Assembly (NCBI GenBank): GCA_002438865.1
Contig: DJRJ01000027.1
Coordinates: forward strand, 8,555 to 18,931
Length of the DNA stretch: 10,377 nt
Direction: 5' to 3'
Origin: Clostridiales bacterium UBA6363
GTDB taxonomy: Bacteria > Bacillota > Clostridia > UBA1381
Both the position numbers and the translations under genes were made by a program. Of the stretch, positions 8,701 through 10,377 are shown one piece after another (within the stretch, counting starts at the first letter, position 1; each line of letters starts with the position of its first letter). Under the pieces are notes generated by a model that saw nothing but the letters and a program-made list of their open reading frames with translations, made no database searches and was not told where the DNA came from.

Positions 8701-10301
8701 CTGAAGCCCCAGCCTGCATTTGCATTTATTGCATTGCTTGAAGCGTCGCTGTCGTTCATATGTGCTCTGAAAATTCTCTCGCCGTTTTCGGTTTTAAACT
8801 CTGCTCCGCTGTATGCGGTATAATCTCCGCTGTCGTTTGCCGAACCTACATAATACGCTCCGCCCGTTGTCGGGAACTGTGTTCCGTCCCACCAGCCGGT
8901 TTTTGATGTGATAAACTGCTTTGCCAGCGAGCTGGTTTTTACCGTTTCGTTTAATATTGCCGGCTCGCTTGCGTTTTCAACACCGTATGTCGTATCTTTT
9001 GCGACAACATAGTATCTTATTTCGTCCTCAACCGCTGACGGGTCAAAGTTTTCCTCGGTGAACGCTTCTGTTGCCGATTTGCCAAGAACCGTCTTTACGC
9101 CGTCAATTTCTTTTACAACCTCGTATTCAACGTCTGTATCCGTTGTATTCTTCCATGTGATGCTTACGCCGCTGTCCGTCTTTACCGCTTTAACCTCTGT
9201 CGGAGCGAGCGGTGCAACAAGCGCATATCCTCTTGACTCAAATTTAAACGTCTTTTCCGAATGACTGTCCTGTCTTGCAACACCGACCATTTTAACCATT
9301 CCGAGGTTAAGCTCGGTAGTATCATCATCGTCATACGGCGGCAGGATTGCGTCAAAATGCTTTTTAAATTCAGCATTGCCCGTCTTAAACGCCGAAATCG
9401 GAACAACTACGGTATGATAACCGAATTCATCAACAGGGTTGGCATCGTTATAGTAATCGGTAAACTTTACGCCTGCAACTCTTAAATGCCACATTCCGGC
9501 ATTTGCATCATCGGTATAGGTTTCGTCAAATTCCTTGAAATCTCTTGAATAACCGTGATTGCTGCCTTTGTTTGTGTCGTTTATGTTGCTGTAATATCCT
9601 ATCGTAAGGTAAGCGTCATTTATTGCGCCCTCCGATGTGCCTTCTTCATCTATTTTGATTTTGTACACAGCTGCAGCCACATCTTCATATCCGTTTAAAT
9701 TCTGTACCGCACCGAAATATTTTCCGCTCTCGGCGTCATACTGATTAACCTTCATTCCGTGGAAGCCCCAGCCTGTATTCGGCTCAATCATCTTAGTTGA
9801 CTTATTGTAAACTTCGAGCTTTTCATTGTACTCAACCATTAATTCATCATATGCCGCTTTGTCTGTTATGTAATTTGCGTCTTCTTCACCGTTCGGATAT
9901 TTTTCTGTATCCGTCGGGTCGGGAGCTTTCGGAGCGGTCGGTTTTAACGGGTTTTGCTTTACCGATTCACCTTTAATTTTTTTGTCTGTGCGCATTTGTG
10001 CCTCGGTAAGCGTGTTATCGTCGATATTCATTTCGTAATATCTTCCGCCGTCCGTCAGACCTCTTGTGCCGGTGAGATTCATTCCGTATTCCGCACCGCC
10101 GCCGCCTGTGTCCGTACCTAAGTACAGAGCCTGGAGTTTTACAATCGCCGAATTGTCATACAAATTACTCGGCACCGCAAAATCAACCCTTACGGCTTCT
10201 GTTGCTGTTGTTGTGTCCTCTGCGTGTGAAACAGCAGGGAACGAAATGCACGTCATTGCCATTACTGCTGACAATAATTTAGCAATTCCTTTTACTTTCA
10301 T
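5784..10301 (-). CDS. Large secreted multimodular protein: three CBM-like/Fn3 units plus a degenerate SGNH (DUF4886-like) domain
   Basis: 1505 residues. Residues 1-27 form a Sec signal peptide: basic start MKVKGIAK, hydrophobic core, likely cleavage SHA|E. Three homologous units follow. Each has a beta-sandwich, galactose-binding-like module (about 30-360, 455-715 and 812-1075), recognisable by GWGF.GM at 177 and 530 and YGYAGYQF near 898, then AYLT..Y, G-linked DYY, GYH/GYQ...IPL..F and a final G.AR. Each module is followed by an Fn3 domain (about 363-445, 720-805 and 1078-1165) with the SITW / TLTW / NVTW strand. Residues about 1168-1260 are a small beta domain ending TVKAFIFK. Residues about 1262-1485 resemble SGNH/DUF4886 hydrolases but lack the expected Ser and His, so catalysis is doubtful. 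There is no SLH, LPXTG or C-terminal membrane segment, so it is inferred to be extracellular and held non-covalently or released. The ATG at 10301 has a strong ribosome site. The fold assignments are by eye; binding target unknown. Confidence 0.9.
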   Translation of the reverse strand: MKVKGIAKLLSAVMAMTCISFPAVSHAEDTTTATEAVRVDFAVPSNLYDNSAIVKLQALYLGTDTGGGGAEYGMNLTGTRGLTDGGRYYEMNIDDNTLTEAQMRTDKKIKGESVKQNPLKPTAPKAPDPTDTEKYPNGEEDANYITDKAAYDELMVEYNEKLEVYNKSTKMIEPNTGWGFHGMKVNQYDAESGKYFGAVQNLNGYEDVAAAVYKIKIDEEGTSEGAINDAYLTIGYYSNINDTNKGSNHGYSRDFKEFDETYTDDANAGMWHLRVAGVKFTDYYNDANPVDEFGYHTVVVPISAFKTGNAEFKKHFDAILPPYDDDDTTELNLGMVKMVGVARQDSHSEKTFKFESRGYALVAPLAPTEVKAVKTDSGVSITWKNTTDTDVEYEVVKEIDGVKTVLGKSATEAFTEENFDPSAVEDEIRYYVVAKDTTYGVENASEPAILNETVKTSSLAKQFITSKTGWWDGTQFPTTGGAYYVGSANDSGDYTAYSGAEFKTENGERIFRAHMNDSDASSNAINANAGWGFRGMITNWNANDGEKYGIDLPSYGNVVNVKADEDNAYAVFAVKVEAGSADGAYLTLAYFSNADDTSYQRTYGSDSKAVTEFDSKASGDAMITRLRMAGLPLADYYNNSPVTDNGYHLIAIPLKEFKENDVFKKVFVKTTDTTYPKRDANYTSDAVLNTAMIKGMGIARLDGKSGASFTYSTSKMTIFAPHSAKKFSGSVDDNGNVTLTWRPSTDTDVTSYKLKKDVEGTVTYTDVDSKSNGYTDTVDLASNDQVKYSIVTTGTDGITAETEKFIVNEREERSEVLYDFEVGAQSQNGDFDNPHNAAMFNWYTGTVGDYGQYLDWYGISAVYSDQRRIMRGWINDNNYDWSGSTDSTVKGNIVADREYGYAGYQFNRVSNGGPGPVVDLSNDKDGYAVFNVSFEKDGSVQDLTDVYLTVNYGMQWSDVYGYKNGMTYGDAALEKLNHAAVAGVKASDYYDVNKGGYQTIMIPLSAFTNAGGVAMKDIITPADIPTDVHYDKYLAAAQVSDFAEHMELFSGLAIARKNQSAGKMFEVKVKDMYILSTPAPAFVTAQKVTGGVNVTWKKAGLDGVTSYEVYRDGRKIATVNNALSYTDTDALAAGEHTYGVKTVSPKYEGHTSPMVTAAVEIPKTEEIKFFKGTGADRTETKYVEAGTIDVDIMAEAQGSRGYAAVFGADGTLKAVKTAALGSETARTLTFANVLLSDTVKAFIFKADSTPLCKPEKIASRGTRVLVIGDESSVQSTEYLDDIAAADGGKMTVVNLYKNGAVMSDHYANIKNDGRVYTLAVNGTVTGENVSFDSLDSDYDYVIIQDKTVYAAMDGYYAEGGSSDTQLPEIINAIKAKAPNAKIIANGSAGFTAAYYANADEALKTYLEKQGYTDFSYVFSCTMLVTGAFEEVADTTVDNNWTVSNYDDTGTKAFAQDGYSLSANGKFLVGANLYKAMTNKEIKASFAPSDVTDADAVADAVNIQAE
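5847..6518 (-). other. Degenerate SGNH / DUF4886-like domain
   Basis: This is the part of the first gene coding residues about 1262-1485. Visible blocks in SGNH order are RVLVIGDESS (G1268), then NLYKNGAVMSDHYANI, then DYDYVIIQDKT (Q1344), a predicted Rossmann-like strand AKIIANGSAG, and a final DGYSLSANGKFL (D1456). In DUF4886 proteins, as I recall them, these blocks read roughly IGNSFS, NLYIGGCSLETHW, DYVTLQQ and DG.HLS..G. Aligned this way, the nucleophile Ser position holds Glu1270 and the catalytic His position holds Ser1459, while Asp1456 remains. It therefore looks like a non-catalytic, perhaps binding, member. Assignment from memory of motifs, not a search. Confidence 0.65.
6807..10214 (-). 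repeat. Three tandem protein-level repeats (CBM-like module plus Fn3, about 360 residues each)
   Basis: The coding sequence for residues about 30-1165 holds three diverged copies of one unit. The GWGF-type motif recurs at residues 177, 530 and about 898, giving steps of 353 and about 368. Matching blocks include AYLTIGYYSN / AYLTLAYFSN / VYLTVNYGMQ, LRVAGVKFTDYY / LRMAGLPLADYY / AAVAGVKASDYY, GYHTVVVPISAF / GYHLIAIPLKEF / GYQTIMIPLSAF, and MVGVARQD / MGIARLDG / LAIARKNQ. Copies 1 and 2 are closest and copy 3 is more diverged. The DNA copies are not near-identical, which points to old duplication. Unit borders are approximate. Confidence 0.85.
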
Positions 10302-10311
10302 TTGGATTATT

Positions 10312-10319
10312 CCTCCTTT
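10312..10319 (-). promoter_or_regulatory. Ribosome binding site of the 1505-residue gene
   Basis: The minus strand reads AAAGGAGG, ten bases before the ATG at 10301, a near-perfect anti-16S match. It follows an A/T-only stretch (about 10318-10340) that would keep the site unpaired. I could not find a convincing -35/-10 pair at a usable distance here. Confidence 0.85.
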
Positions 10320-10352
10320 ATAATATATAATTAAGTAATTAGGGTTTCGTTT

Positions 10353-10377
10353 GCAGGAACTGCATAGCAGTTCCTGC
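10353..10377. other. Perfect 11-bp inverted repeat upstream of the first gene, at the window edge
   Basis: GCAGGAACTGC (10353-10363) and its exact reverse complement (10367-10377) flank a three-base loop, ATA. The repeat could extend past the window. In the coding (minus) direction it is followed by AAACGAAACCC, not a U tract, so it is a poor terminator for a minus-strand gene upstream. A plus-direction tail would lie outside the window. It could be an operator, a leader hairpin or the core of a terminator. Confidence 0.7.

Noticed and set aside
10221..10301. Lipoprotein signal for the first gene (Cys18 in MAMTCISF)
   Set aside because: The residues before Cys do not fit a lipobox, and a normal signal peptidase I site, SHA|E, follows.
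10318..10340. TATAAT-like sequences as promoter of the first gene
   Set aside because: The A/T block overlaps the ribosome site region and no -35 element lies at 16-18 bases on either strand.

Overview
The window looks like Bacillota (Clostridia-type) chromosome. The evidence is strong AGGAGG ribosome sites, Gram-positive Sec signal peptides, three S-layer homology (SLH) repeats on each of two proteins, and large secreted proteins built from fibronectin type III (Fn3) and carbohydrate-binding-like beta-sandwich modules. I cannot name the genus. Base composition and codon use look uniform by eye, and I see no mobile element, RNA gene or CRISPR array.

All real coding sequence is on the minus strand, so the genes read from high to low coordinates. 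(1) 10301 to 5784 is a 1505-residue secreted protein with three tandem units of about 360 residues (beta-sandwich plus Fn3), a small beta domain, and a C-terminal SGNH/DUF4886-like domain that seems to have lost its catalytic Ser and His. It has no visible wall anchor. (2) 5644 to 1106 is a 1512-residue surface protein with three beta-sandwich modules, four Fn3 domains, a Big_5-like Ig domain, a cohesin-like domain, a Gly/Pro linker and three SLH repeats. (3) 1022 to the left edge is the first 340 residues of another exported SLH protein, with the SLH repeats at its N terminus; its 3' end lies outside the window.

The gaps are short (139 and 83 bases). No U-tailed terminator faces the coding direction, so the genes are probably co-transcribed. 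Each gene is preceded by a strong inverted repeat 15 to 51 bases upstream of its start codon: 10353-10377, 5675-5720 and 1038-1078. None is followed by a U tract in the coding direction, so they are better explained as leader or intercistronic RNA structures than as ordinary terminators.

Taken together this looks like a cell-surface set: two SLH proteins held on wall polymer, and one large unanchored partner built from the same kinds of modules, probably for binding glycan or a neighbouring surface. Nothing here has a recognisable intact active site. The best leads are the degenerate SGNH domain, the leader hairpins and the cohesin-like/SLH layout.
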